Translations under genes and position numbers: made by a program | Notes under the pieces: generated by a model | What the model saw: the letters and a program-made list of their open reading frames with translations, nothing else | Database searches by the model: none | Told to the model about the DNA's origin: nothing | Source: CBDCME01 sp965218865 | GTDB lineage: Bacteria > Pseudomonadota > Alphaproteobacteria > JAAXGF01 | Assembly: GCA_965218865.1 (NCBI GenBank) | Contig: CBDCME010000064.1 | Coordinates: 1 to 56,131, forward strand | DNA: 56,131 bases | Direction of reading: 5' to 3' | Part shown: one piece after another, positions 37,559 through 46,126 of the stretch | How positions within the stretch are numbered: position 1 is the first letter of the stretch | How the letters are laid out: every line of letters begins with the position of its first letter

Positions 37559-37891
37559 GTGTGCACCCGCCCCAAATGGTTGCGGGATGAGTCAGGTAGA
37601 AATTGGTGCGTACTTGGTGGAGTAGGAGAATTTCATGGGATACCAAGAGAAATAGTTGACGATGAGGAGGCTGATAAAAGTAACGGCGTTCTGGTAATAG
37701 CTCATAAGAAACCACACGCCATTGATGTATTTTCAGGAAAATTAAAGGATATTGTTGAAAACATAGAAAATTTGAAATTAACAAAAGACAACCATTATAA
37801 ATTCAACATAAAAATCAAAGACGAGCGAATTTCGGTAAACGAGATTCAATCAATGGAATTGAACAGAATTCTTACGATTTCGAGAGAATGA
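37559..37891 (+). CDS. hypothetical protein, start uncertain
   Basis: A 110-residue protein from a GTG at 37559. The same frame is open and protein-like upstream to about 37475 (ITPKIKFNQQDRLGIIGPLE), where AAGGGGAGAG precedes an ATA codon. An ATG-to-ATA change or a rare start is therefore possible. The visible part (WCVLGGVGEFHGIPREIVDD, IAHKKPHAIDVFSGKLKDIV) is soluble and AT-rich like its neighbours. No family is recognised. Confidence 0.5.
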   Translation: MCTRPKWLRDESGRNWCVLGGVGEFHGIPREIVDDEEADKSNGVLVIAHKKPHAIDVFSGKLKDIVENIENLKLTKDNHYKFNIKIKDERISVNEIQSMELNRILTISRE

Positions 37892-37904
37892 CGACGCATT
37901 CAGC

Positions 37905-38006
37905 CCCTCGCCCCGCTAGCCATCCCATTCTCCGCGATCAAATCCAGATAGGTCAACCGCTTGCCAATCCCACCGGCCAGCATGGACTCGATCCTATCCA
38001 TGGCGG
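37905..38006 (-). pseudogene. degraded 3' end of an IS1595-type transposase
   Basis: On the minus strand the segment encodes MDRIESMLAGGIGKRLTYLD then LIAENGMASGARG, which parallels IDQMSAMARGMVGKRLTCRD then LIADNGLSSAARS at the end of the transposase starting at 39282. Only this short tail remains. It closes the AT-rich island on the right. Confidence 0.7.
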
Positions 38007-38031
38007 AATTTCCTAGTTTAAGGTCTGCCTT

Positions 38032-38250
38032 TTATCGATTCTCGTAGGCGTCCTCTATGCGGCGGGCCTTATCTCTGACCGCATCTTCGACATCTTCCCG
38101 CATGTCCCCTAACCATTCCTTGATGTCCCCTACGGGATCGCCAACAAGGAAAGCTATGAAATCCACTCCGATCCAGAATTCAACGATCAGCACCGCGACG
38201 ACAAGCAGAACAATTATCCACCAGAGGCACCCCAAGAAATCATCAACCAC
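38032..38250 (-). CDS. small membrane protein, unknown
   Basis: From a GTG at 38250 with GGAG about 8 nt upstream: 72 residues with a strongly hydrophobic segment (CLWWIIVLLVVAVLIVEFWI, then GVDFIAFLVG) followed by a charged tail (DMREDVEDAVRDKARRIEDA). An in-frame ATG at 38304 would extend it by 18 residues but overlaps the transposase end region and lacks a ribosome-binding site. Function unknown. It lies between two IS1595-type 3' ends. Confidence 0.5.
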   Translation of the reverse strand: MVDDFLGCLWWIIVLLVVAVLIVEFWIGVDFIAFLVGDPVGDIKEWLGDMREDVEDAVRDKARRIEDAYENR

Positions 38251-38305
38251 GTCGGCGTCTCCGTAAAGCGATCCAGCAGCACCAGACGAAGCTGCCGACC
38301 ACATA

Positions 38306-39282
38306 TCAGGAGCGCGCGGCGCTTGACAACCCGTTGTCGGCGATCAAATCTCGACAGGTCAGCCGCTTCCCGACCATGCCCCGCGCCATTGCCGACATTT
38401 GGTCGATGGTATCCAGCGGCCTGGCGTTGTGCCGCCCGGCGAACTCATTGACGTACCGTTGTAGGTGCTTGGGGCTCATTTTGTGGAACGTGCCCTTGTG
38501 CGCCCGTTTAAGCATCGCCCAGAAGCTCTCGATGCCGTTGGTGTGGCAATCGCCGGCAACGTACTCGCCGGCGGAGTGCTTGACGCTTTCATGGTCGAAG
38601 GGCATCCCCTCGTAGGCTTTGGCTTCGTCCGTGTAGACGGTGGCGCCTGGCGCGGCAGATCCCCCACGAAGTCTTGCAGCGTCTCGGCGTCCGTTGAATC
38701 GGCAACGGCGGCGCTTACCTCGTTGGTGGCGCGGTCCCTGGCTCCGACAACGGCGGTCTTGCCAACCGGCCCGCGCCCGGCGTGGAGTTTCTTGTTGCTG
38801 TGCTTGTTGCGCTCCCTGCCGCCCATGTACGTCTCGTCAACCTCGAGCGGGCCGCCGAAGGGTGGCTTGCGGTTTTTCCAGGTCTCGCGAATGCGGTGAG
38901 CCATGAACCATGCGCTCTTTTGCGTGATACCTAGATCGCGGTGGAGCTTCATGCTTGAGACGCCCTTGAGATTGGTGGCGAACAGAAAGAAGGCGATGGC
39001 CCACTTCTGATATGGAATGTTCGAGGCTTCCATCGCTGACTTGGTTCGCACCGAGAAGCGCTTGCGGCACTCGTGAGACCGGCAGCGGTAGGGCATGGTC
39101 TTGTGCCTGGCGCCGATCAAAACGTCTGTGGAGCCGCAATGCGGGCAATGAGGGCCATCAGGCCAACGCATCTTGGTGAACCATCTCTCGGCGGTGGAAG
39201 CGTCTGGGAACATCCCGACGATTTCCATAAGCGTCATGCCCTTGCGGAAGTGCTTGCCTGGTGCTTTCTTGGTACACATCAT
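38306..39282 (-). pseudogene. IS1595-family transposase, frameshifted
   Basis: The N-terminal part has a zinc ribbon (CPHCGSTDVL ... CRSHECRKRF) and PLEVDETYMGGRERNKHSNK. After FVGD the frame breaks at a run of five G/C (38661-38665). Inserting one G gives GATVYTDEAKAYEGMPFDH and the frame ends NGIESFWAMLKRAHKGTFHK to SSAARS. All DDE residues are present once the frame is restored. It is a different subgroup from the copy at 18479. I could not set terminal repeats with confidence. Confidence 0.8.
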
Positions 39283-39322
39283 TCAACCTCCAAACGGAAA
39301 GCCGTCATGACAGTCAATTGTT

Positions 39323-39574
39323 CTATCCTTCCGTCCGACGACGATACGACCGCGCGGCCTCATGAAGACGAGATGCCAGCAATTCGGCATCTTCCAGGGT
39401 CAGAAATAAGGTCTCTTCTCTTATCGGGCCGCCGCATTGTCCGACACGAAGTGATGCTGTCTCTACACATAGACGAACTATAGGCACACTTCCCGGAACG
39501 CCCTCGAACATGAGGCGGTCCAATACGACATCTCTGGGCCTAGCGTATTTTTCCTCGGGTGCTTTGTGTGCCAT
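39323..39574 (-). CDS. small hypothetical protein, 83 residues
   Basis: An excellent ribosome-binding site (AGGAGG 5 nt before the ATG) marks the start. The protein is soluble: RDVVLDRLMFEGVPGSVPIV, then LCVETASLRVGQCGGPI, with a basic C-terminus (AARSYRRRTEG). The pattern is regular enough to be a real gene; the family is unknown. Confidence 0.6.
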   Translation of the reverse strand: MAHKAPEEKYARPRDVVLDRLMFEGVPGSVPIVRLCVETASLRVGQCGGPIREETLFLTLEDAELLASRLHEAARSYRRRTEG

Positions 39575-39629
39575 GTCGCCCTCCTATGGCACCATTATAT
39601 AAAACCATTTCTGCCCCGTCAAGGCACTA

Positions 39630-40190
39630 TCATATATAATTCCCCAACAATTCTACTGATGCGAGACTGATGACACGTAATGCGTCGGAAAGGTGGTCCG
39701 GGAGCGGCCACGAACCAAAACAATTAAACGGCGTACCGAAATTGTCGTCCACGAACCTGTCACGTAGCTGGCCCGGGAGATAGTCGACTATAAGGATCGG
39801 TTGGGGTGACGAGGGTGGGAATACGCGCGCATACTGAGGCGCCACCGAAAGCGACGTAAGGCATTCGAGCGGTAATTTGGGCCGAAAGTATCTTTTATCG
39901 CGTTCCCCATGGTCATGGGACTCATGTTTCAGAAGGTATGCGGGACCGAGCCGCTCATGCAGGTTGGCGACTGTCGCCTCGTCAAGTTCGCTGTACGCGT
40001 AGATGATGTCCGGGTCGTAGACTTCAAGCCAGGGCATATAGGCCGGTCGCGGCGTGCCGTGCTCGCAGGGTACGACCAGACTGTAACGACCGCCCCAACG
40101 CGTATGACACTCGGCAAAGACAGCGTCCAGTATAACGTCTGCATGCCCCCCATCTTCAACAAGGTACGCGACGCGGACGGACGTAGCCAC
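39630..40190 (-). CDS. hypothetical protein, 186 residues
   Basis: From a GTG start, the protein reads VRVAYLVEDGGHADVILDAV, then VVPCEHGTPRPAYMPWLEVY and DPDIIYAYSEL. It looks like a soluble alpha/beta domain. The end (LASVELLGNYI) runs into an AT-rich segment, so the gene may be truncated at its 3' side. I recognise no family. The remaining 215 bp up to the tRNA-like gene show nothing. Confidence 0.5.
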   Translation of the reverse strand: MATSVRVAYLVEDGGHADVILDAVFAECHTRWGGRYSLVVPCEHGTPRPAYMPWLEVYDPDIIYAYSELDEATVANLHERLGPAYLLKHESHDHGERDKRYFRPKLPLECLTSLSVAPQYARVFPPSSPQPILIVDYLPGQLRDRFVDDNFGTPFNCFGSWPLPDHLSDALRVISLASVELLGNYI

Positions 40191-40405
40191 AAGCCATATA
40201 TGTGCCTTCAGTCAATTGGGCCTTGGTAAAAACGCCGTAGTCTCCAGAATTTTTCGCACTATGTTCTCGGGCCTGGCGACCGATCGGGGTAGGCAACACC
40301 CTACGCACACGAAAAAATTCGCGAAAATGCTAAGCGTGAAGCAGAAAACAAGGACCGTGTTCAACGGAAGGGGTGGGCCAAGCTTTGCGTCGTTCGTAAT
40401 GATGA

Positions 40406-40513
40406 TGCGGTGTAGCTCAATCGGATAGAGCGTCCTGTTTTCAACATATGGTCTCTGGCAAATTGATCATATGGGCAGGAAGGTTGCAGGTTCAAGCCCT
40501 GCCGCCGCCACCA
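40406..40513 (+). tRNA. tRNA-like gene with a 31-nt insertion in the anticodon loop (anticodon UUC if spliced)
   Basis: A cloverleaf fits. The acceptor stem is 40406-40412 with 40503-40509 (six pairs, first position T:C unpaired). U8-A9 are followed by the D-stem GCTC/GAGC, the anticodon stem TCCTG/CAGGA, a 5-nt variable loop AGGTT, the T-stem GCAGG/CCTGC with loop TTCAAGC, discriminator A and encoded CCA (40511-40513). Between the anticodon stem halves the loop is 38 nt instead of 7. It starts with TTTTCAA, then 31 extra nucleotides (40445-40475) containing CATATG twice around 17 nt. Removing the insertion leaves anticodon TTC (Glu). It may be a decayed gene or a genuinely interrupted tRNA. 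Confidence 0.65.
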
Positions 40514-40578
40514 CCCCATGTTAGAAACGAGACCCATCAGTGCGTGAACCGGCCGCCGTCAGGTTCGCCGCCGCAGGT

Positions 40579-41697
40579 CTAACCTTCCGAGTCCCATACT
40601 TTTTCGGCTGTATCGCACACCAGTTTCAGCTTTCGCTTTTCGTCTTCAACGGACAGCTTGTTGCCGAGGATGGAGGTGGCGAAGCCGCACTGGGGGCTGA
40701 GCGCCAAGCGTTCGAGGGGCACGAACCGGCTGGCGTCTTTGATGCTCCGGATGAGATCATCCTGAGACTCGAGAGTTGGGCGCTTGGTCGTGACCAGCCC
40801 CAACACGACCATCTTGTCGTCGGGGACGTGGCGCAAGGGTTCGAAAGAACCCGAGCGTTCGTCGTCGTACTCGAGCAGGAGCCGCTGGGCCCGTATGCGC
40901 TGGAATATGCGATCGGCGATCGGCCCGTAGTCGCCTTCGACCAGCCATCGGCTGGCCTGATTGCCGCGACAGAGGTGGAATCCGAAGGTGACTTCCGGGA
41001 ATCCCCTCATGAGGGCGTTGTCCAACTCTATGCCCCGGTTCAGCCATCGATCCAGCGTCCAGCCCTGGGCCTCGTAGAAGGCCCGGGTCCCGGGGTCCAG
41101 GAGCAGGGGATAATGGGGCGCGTCGATCTGGACGTAGGTGGCGCCAAGGCGGACGAGTTCCTCGACCTTGTCCCGCAGGATCATGACGACGTCGGCGAGA
41201 AATTTGTCAAGGGTGGCGTAGGCGCCCCGCGAGCGATCCGGCGACCAGAAATTAACGAACAGGCCGGGACTGGGCAGGGTGACCTTCGCGACGCGCTTGG
41301 TCCGGGCCCGGAGATAAACGAATTCCTCCGCGGAAAGGTGGCGCTTACGCGCAAGTTTACCGATCACGCCCAGGTTGGCCGAGCGCTCGCCGCGCCAATC
41401 CCCCACCGCCTCGTCGCCGTGCCAGGCACCCCACAGAAAGGCATCGATGCCCCACTCGCCGAAACCTTCCACGGCCTGGGTCATCTGACTCTGAAAGGAG
41501 TGTCGCCGCATCTCTCCATCGGTGACCACCGCGAGCCCCGCCTCCTCCTGGAGGGCGATGGCCGCGTCGACCGCGCGGTCCTCGATGGTCTTGAATTCAG
41601 CCTGGCCGACGCGGCCGGCGGCCAGGTCCTCTTGCGCCTTGAGAAGCTCGGGCGGCCGAAGCAGGCTCCCGACGACATCGGCGTGTGCTCTGTTCAT
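40579..41697 (-). CDS. MetE-like (cobalamin-independent methionine synthase C-terminal) protein
   Basis: A 372-residue protein corresponding to the catalytic half of MetE. It has VVTDGEMRRHSFQSQ near the N-terminus, LGATYVQIDAPHYPLLLDP in the middle, the probable zinc-binding HLCRGN (His and Cys) and SPQCGFATSI (Cys) near the end. Short core proteins of this type transfer methyl groups to thiol substrates; the donor is not always methyl-folate. It stands alone, directly downstream (in transcription) of a 270-bp gap without genes. Confidence 0.82.
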   Translation of the reverse strand: MNRAHADVVGSLLRPPELLKAQEDLAAGRVGQAEFKTIEDRAVDAAIALQEEAGLAVVTDGEMRRHSFQSQMTQAVEGFGEWGIDAFLWGAWHGDEAVGDWRGERSANLGVIGKLARKRHLSAEEFVYLRARTKRVAKVTLPSPGLFVNFWSPDRSRGAYATLDKFLADVVMILRDKVEELVRLGATYVQIDAPHYPLLLDPGTRAFYEAQGWTLDRWLNRGIELDNALMRGFPEVTFGFHLCRGNQASRWLVEGDYGPIADRIFQRIRAQRLLLEYDDERSGSFEPLRHVPDDKMVVLGLVTTKRPTLESQDDLIRSIKDASRFVPLERLALSPQCGFATSILGNKLSVEDEKRKLKLVCDTAEKVWDSEG

Positions 41698-41964
41698 GAT
41701 GGCTCCCCGATGAACGTAACCGTGTTCACGACGGTGCTGTTTCCCTGGCCGCCCGATGGATCGTCTCCTCGGGCGGCGTTACGCGACCGGCCGCACGATT
41801 ACACGGTACCAGACAACATGATACCCGCGAGCGCGGCAACCGATGAAACAATCCATGTGACCCGTTGGGCGACCAGGAAAGGCGATGCGTCGCTGGCCAC
41901 TCGTTTGCCTTCAGGTGGGGAGCGGGGTTAAGTAGCGGTCGGTACGAAATTTGGTGACGGTGGA

Positions 41965-42492
41965 ATGACGGAAAAACAGATCAGGGTTCTGGCCGGGATA
42001 GGGCCGGCGGTGGTTTACACGGCGGCCTTGTTGTGGTTCGGGGCGACCACGATCAGGGTGGCTCCGGCGGCCGCGGCGGCGCCGCTGGCGTATGTCTGGC
42101 CGTGGTTGATGCTTCCGGGGCTGAGCTTGTTGCTGGGAATCGGGCTGGTGGCTAACGGGCGCTTTCTCGACCCCTCGCTGATCGACGGCGGGGCGCCGGC
42201 GCCGGGCAGCCGCCTCGACATCGACCGGCGCTACCTCCAGAACACCTTGGAACAGGTCGTCCTGGCTCTGCTGGGCTGGAGCTTTCTGGCCCTACAATTG
42301 CCGCCCCGGCATCTCGGTGTCATCCCCGCCCTCGCCGTGTCCTTCGTCTTCGCCCGGTTCTGCTTCTGGATCGGCTATCGGGGCTCGGGCACGGCCCGGG
42401 CGTTCGGCTTCGCGGCCACCTTCTACCCCACCGTCGCTGCCATCCTCTGGGGGCTTTGTCTGTGGCTTTTCGAGCGCCCCACGCCGGCCTGA
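41965..42492 (+). CDS. MAPEG-family membrane protein
   Basis: A 175-residue protein with about four membrane segments. RRYLQNTLEQVVLALLGW matches the conserved MAPEG helix (R-x-LQNTLEQ), and RFCFWIGYRGSGTARAFGF the following part. MAPEG proteins relate to membrane glutathione or eicosanoid enzymes; the bacterial role is uncertain. A degenerate MITE-like repeat begins directly after the stop codon. Confidence 0.85.
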   Translation: MTEKQIRVLAGIGPAVVYTAALLWFGATTIRVAPAAAAAPLAYVWPWLMLPGLSLLLGIGLVANGRFLDPSLIDGGAPAPGSRLDIDRRYLQNTLEQVVLALLGWSFLALQLPPRHLGVIPALAVSFVFARFCFWIGYRGSGTARAFGFAATFYPTVAAILWGLCLWLFERPTPA

Positions 42493-42546
42493 CAGTGCGC
42501 TCGAATTTATCGCGGCAGCGGCCCTCTCCCCGTCCGGCCGGGCGTG
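42493..42546. repeat. degenerate MITE-like repeat fragment
   Basis: CAGTGCGCTCGAATTTATCG followed by CGGCAGCGGCCCTCTCCCCG resembles the left half of the palindromic repeat (CAGTCTGTTCGAAAACTCGC...). It directly follows the TGA of the MAPEG gene. Only the outer half is recognisable. Confidence 0.5.
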
Positions 42547-42627
42547 GAAACGCGATTACAGAAAAACTCGTTATTGATTTCGGGCCCCGTGAGTGGAATA
42601 TCTGGGCGCGCATCGTCGAGAGGTCAC

Positions 42628-43803
42628 ATGGCACCCGTGCGCATCGGGATACCGCGGGAACGTCGCGCCGGCGAGAAGCGCGTCGCCGCCTCTCCCGACA
42701 TGGTCAAGAAACTGACGGGAATGGGAGTCGCGGTGGCCGTCGAGAGCGGCGCCGGGGCCGGGGCCCTGATGTCGGACCAGGTCCTGGCCGAGGCCGGGGC
42801 GGAGATTGTCCCCAACGCGAAGGCGCTGTATTCCGACGCCGACCTCGTGCTCAAGGTGCAACGGCCCCTCGCCGCCCACGACGGCATTGGCGGCGAGGGC
42901 AAATTCGACGAGGTGAAGCAAATCAGGAAGGACGCGATTCTCGTGGGTCTCCTCGACCCGTTTGCCGATTTGGCCAGTGTTGGTGAATACGCCCGTCGCG
43001 GCTTGGTTAGCTTCGCCATGGAATTGATCCCCCGGATCAGCCGGGCCCAGGCCATGGATGCCTTGTCCTCGCAGAGCAACATCGCCGGCTACAAGGCGGT
43101 GATCGAGGCCGCCGCCGTCTTTACCCGGATCTTTCCGATGATGATGACCGCCGCCGGTTCGATCGCCCCGGCGCGGGTCCTGGTGCTCGGCGCCGGAGTG
43201 GCTGGTTTGCAGGCGATCGCCACGGCCCGGCGCCTGGGCGGCGTGGTCTCCGCTTTCGACGTCCGCCCCGTGACCAAGGAGCAAGTGGAAAGCCTGGGCG
43301 CCAAGTTCATCGAGATCTCGGGCGAGGAATCCGGCGAGACCGCCGCCGGCTACGCCAAGGAAATGAGCCTCGATTATCAGCAACGTCAGTCGGCGCTGAT
43401 CCACGAAACCTTGAAGAAAACCGACATCGTCATCGCCACGGCGCTGATTCCGGGCAAGCCGGTGCCGCGGCTGATCAGCGACGAGATGTTGCGCGACATG
43501 CGGCCCGGTTCGGTGGTCGTCGATCTGGCCGCCGGCGCCGGGGGCAACTGCGCCGGCGCCGAAGCCGACAGGATTACCCGGCACCATGGGGTCACAATCA
43601 TCGGCCCTACCGATCTGCCGTCCCGCGTCGCGATCGACACCTCGAGCCTCTATGCCCGCAACCTTTTGAGCTTCGTCGGCCTGTTGATCAACCCAGAGAC
43701 CGGAGCGTTTGCGATCGACTGGGAGGACGAAATCGTCAAGGGTGCCCTACTCACCCGCGGTGGCGAAATCGTCCACCCAGCGTTAAAGAGCAAACCGGCC
43801 TGA
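42628..43803 (+). CDS. pntAA: NAD(P) transhydrogenase subunit alpha, part 1 (NAD-binding)
   Basis: A 391-residue soluble dI component. It has GIPRERRAGEKRVAASPDMV at the N-terminus, SQSNIAGYKAVIEAA, the nucleotide-binding VLVLGAGVAGLQAIATARRL and SAFDVRP. It binds NAD(H) in the proton-translocating transhydrogenase. The ATG at 42628 has GAGAGG upstream. It is 13 bp from pntAB, in the split three-gene organisation common in alphaproteobacteria. Confidence 0.94.
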   Translation: MAPVRIGIPRERRAGEKRVAASPDMVKKLTGMGVAVAVESGAGAGALMSDQVLAEAGAEIVPNAKALYSDADLVLKVQRPLAAHDGIGGEGKFDEVKQIRKDAILVGLLDPFADLASVGEYARRGLVSFAMELIPRISRAQAMDALSSQSNIAGYKAVIEAAAVFTRIFPMMMTAAGSIAPARVLVLGAGVAGLQAIATARRLGGVVSAFDVRPVTKEQVESLGAKFIEISGEESGETAAGYAKEMSLDYQQRQSALIHETLKKTDIVIATALIPGKPVPRLISDEMLRDMRPGSVVVDLAAGAGGNCAGAEADRITRHHGVTIIGPTDLPSRVAIDTSSLYARNLLSFVGLLINPETGAFAIDWEDEIVKGALLTRGGEIVHPALKSKPA

Positions 43804-43816
43804 AGGAAAGCCGTCG

Positions 43817-44113
43817 ATGGAAGCCGCCGCCGTTGATCCTATCGTCTACCGCCTGTCGATTTTCGTGCTCGCGATTTTCGTCGGCTACTACGTCGTCTGG
43901 AGCGTCACCCCCGCCCTGCACACGCCGTTGATGTCGGTGACCAACGCGATCTCGAGCGTCATCATCGTCGGGGCGCTGATCGCGGCCGGACCCGAGGAGA
44001 TGAACACCTCGAAGATCTTCGGCTTCATCGCCGCCGCGCTGGCGGCGGTCAACATCTTCGGAGGTTTCACCGTCACCCAGCGCATGCTGGGAATGTTCAA
44101 GAAGAAGAAATAG
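43817..44113 (+). CDS. pntAB: NAD(P) transhydrogenase subunit alpha, part 2 (membrane)
   Basis: A 98-residue protein with three membrane helices: LSIFVLAIFVGYYVVWSVTP, AISSVIIVGALIAAG and FIAAALAAVNIFGGFTVTQR, with a Lys-rich end (MLGMFKKKK). It forms part of the proton channel dII. It is separated by 2 bp from pntB. Confidence 0.94.
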   Translation: MEAAAVDPIVYRLSIFVLAIFVGYYVVWSVTPALHTPLMSVTNAISSVIIVGALIAAGPEEMNTSKIFGFIAAALAAVNIFGGFTVTQRMLGMFKKKK

Positions 44114-44115
44114 GC

Positions 44116-45501
44116 GTGTCCGAGAATTTCACTGCCCTCGCCTATCTCGTCAGCGCCGTTTGCTTCATCATGGCGCTGAGGGGCCTTTCGTCGCCCACCT
44201 CCGCCCGGGCCGGCAATCTCTACGGCATCGCCGGAATGACGATCGCGGTGGCGACGACCCTCCTGGCGCCCGGCGTCGTCGATTACCTCACCATCCTCGC
44301 CGGCATCGCGGTTGGCGGCGTGATCGGCACCCTCGTCGCCCGGCGCATCGCCATGACCGCGATGCCCCAGCTCGTCGCCGCCTTTCACAGCCTGGTCGGA
44401 ATGGCCGCGGTACTGGTCGCGGCGGCGGCTTTCTACTCTCCGGACGCCTACGGCATCGGCAGCGCCGGGGCGATCGGGACGGCGAGCCTGATAGAAATGA
44501 GCCTCGGCGTCGTCATCGGCGCGATCACGTTCACGGGCTCGGTCGTGGCCTTCGCCAAGCTCCAGGGATTGGTCGGCGGGGCACCCGTGGTGTTTCCGGG
44601 CCAGCACACTCTCAATCTCGCCATCGGCCTGATCATCGTCGCCTCGGGCGTGGCTTTCTGCCTCGTCCAATCACCCCAGATGTTCTGGGGCATGACCGCC
44701 TTGGCCTTCCTCATCGGGGTCCTGATCATCATTCCCATCGGCGGCGCCGACATGCCGGTGGTCATCTCGATGCTCAACTCGTATTCGGGCTGGGCCGCGG
44801 CGGGTATTGGCTTCACTCTCGAGAACGAAACCCTCATCATCACCGGGGCGCTGGTCGGCTCGTCGGGGGCGATCCTGAGCTACATCATGTGCCGGGCGAT
44901 GAACCGATCGTTCTTCAGCGTCATTCTCGGCGGCTTCGGGGCCGAGGCCGAGGCCACGATCGCGGGCGCCGAGGACAAGGCGGTCAAGAGCGGCAGCGCC
45001 CACGACGCGGCCTTCATCCTCAACAACGCCAGTAAGGTCATCGTCGTCCCGGGCTACGGGATGGCCGTGGCCCAGGCCCAGCACGCGCTACGCGAGATGG
45101 CGGACGCCCTAAAAGGCGAGGGAATCGAGATCAGCTACGCCATTCACCCGGTCGCGGGCCGCATGCCCGGTCACATGAACGTTCTGCTCGCCGAGGCCGA
45201 GGTTCCCTACGACGAGGTCTTCGAGCTCGAGGAAATCAACAACGCCTTCGCCACCGCCGACGTCGCCTTCATCATCGGCGCCAACGACATCACCAATCCG
45301 GCGGCCAAGACCGACCCCGCGAGTCCGATCTACGGCATGCCTATTCTCGACGTCGAGAGGGCCAACACGGTGCTTTTCGTCAAACGCAGCCTGGCGCCGG
45401 GCTACGCCGGGATCGACAACGCCCTGTTCTACCGCGACAACACCATGATGCTGTTCGGCGACGCCAAGAAAATGGTCGAGGAAATCGTCAAAGCCCTGTA
45501 G
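44116..45501 (+). CDS. pntB: NAD(P) transhydrogenase subunit beta
   Basis: A 461-residue protein: about eight or nine membrane segments, then the NADP-binding dIII domain with VIVVPGYGMAVAQAQHALRE and AIHPVAGRMPGHMNVLLAEA, then FIIGANDITNPAAKTDP. It completes the enzyme that reduces NADP+ with NADH using the proton gradient. The start is GTG at 44116. A MITE-like repeat follows 8 bp after the stop. Confidence 0.95.
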   Translation: MSENFTALAYLVSAVCFIMALRGLSSPTSARAGNLYGIAGMTIAVATTLLAPGVVDYLTILAGIAVGGVIGTLVARRIAMTAMPQLVAAFHSLVGMAAVLVAAAAFYSPDAYGIGSAGAIGTASLIEMSLGVVIGAITFTGSVVAFAKLQGLVGGAPVVFPGQHTLNLAIGLIIVASGVAFCLVQSPQMFWGMTALAFLIGVLIIIPIGGADMPVVISMLNSYSGWAAAGIGFTLENETLIITGALVGSSGAILSYIMCRAMNRSFFSVILGGFGAEAEATIAGAEDKAVKSGSAHDAAFILNNASKVIVVPGYGMAVAQAQHALREMADALKGEGIEISYAIHPVAGRMPGHMNVLLAEAEVPYDEVFELEEINNAFATADVAFIIGANDITNPAAKTDPASPIYGMPILDVERANTVLFVKRSLAPGYAGIDNALFYRDNTMMLFGDAKKMVEEIVKAL

Positions 45502-45509
45502 GGAATGAG

Positions 45510-45641
45510 AGTCTATTCGAAAACTCGCGGCACCGGCCCTCTCCCCCTCCCGGCCACCCATATCAGCATACTCTCGTGGGTGGCCGGGAGGGGGAGAGGG
45601 ACAGACGCAAAAAATGCGCGGACGCGCATTTTCGAACAGAC
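45510..45641. repeat. palindromic MITE-like repeat, complete copy behind pntB
   Basis: AGTCTATTCGAAAA at the left and TTTTCGAACAGAC at the right, with the long stem CCCTCTCCCCCTCCCGGCCA opposite TGGCCGGGAGGGGGAGAGGG and the small AAAATGCGCG palindrome. It could act as the operon terminator, as a strong stem, but no U-tract follows the main stem. Confidence 0.87.
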
Positions 45642-45689
45642 CTTGAGAGCGGAACGGTCAACCAGATGACGAGGGAAAGGAAATCCGCA

Positions 45690-46073
45690 ATGAGATATAC
45701 GTGGGCCTGCCTAGTACCGTTATTCGCCGCTTCGTTGGTCGTCACCGCCAACGCGGCCACGAGCGTTCCGGAAGCGCCGATGGCGGAACCCGAAAAGCCC
45801 CCGATCGAAAGCACGAACACGCCGGCCATGGGCAGGGTGTTGGGGCAGGAAAGTGAGATTTGCGTCAACAACGTGGTTGAAATCATGACTTACGAAGGCA
45901 CGCCCCAGCCCCTGGTGAAAGGGGAACTCGCGACTTTCTATGCCCCGGGCGGGCAGATCATCTGGCATTGCGGGGACAAGGAAAGGATCAGCAACTGCCC
46001 GCGCAAAACCAACTATATCGTCGTCGAATGGGCCTCGGCCTACGCCTTCAGCTTCGTCTGCCGCCGCCGCTGA
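45690..46073 (+). CDS. exported hypothetical protein with four cysteines
   Basis: A 127-residue protein with a signal peptide (MRYTWACLVPLFAASLVVTA, then NAATS). The mature part has a Pro/Glu-rich segment, then ICVNNVVEIMTYEG, WHCGDKERISNCPRK and FSFVCRRR, i.e. four Cys that could form two disulfides. No family is recognised. The ATG at 45690 is chosen with GAGGGAAAGG upstream; an ATG at 45666 is also in frame. The IS5-type copy Y begins 54 bp after its stop. Confidence 0.6.
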   Translation: MRYTWACLVPLFAASLVVTANAATSVPEAPMAEPEKPPIESTNTPAMGRVLGQESEICVNNVVEIMTYEGTPQPLVKGELATFYAPGGQIIWHCGDKERISNCPRKTNYIVVEWASAYAFSFVCRRR

Positions 46074-46126
46074 TCCCCACGGATCGGTCAAAGTACAGAA
46101 TTTTTTTGCGGCCGCGCTCTTACATA

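Noticed and set aside
40406..40513. Selenocysteine tRNA (selC) because of TCA in the loop
   Set aside because: The D-stem (4 bp), variable loop (5 nt) and acceptor (7 nt) are those of an ordinary tRNA; the extra sequence is in the anticodon loop and not in a long variable arm.
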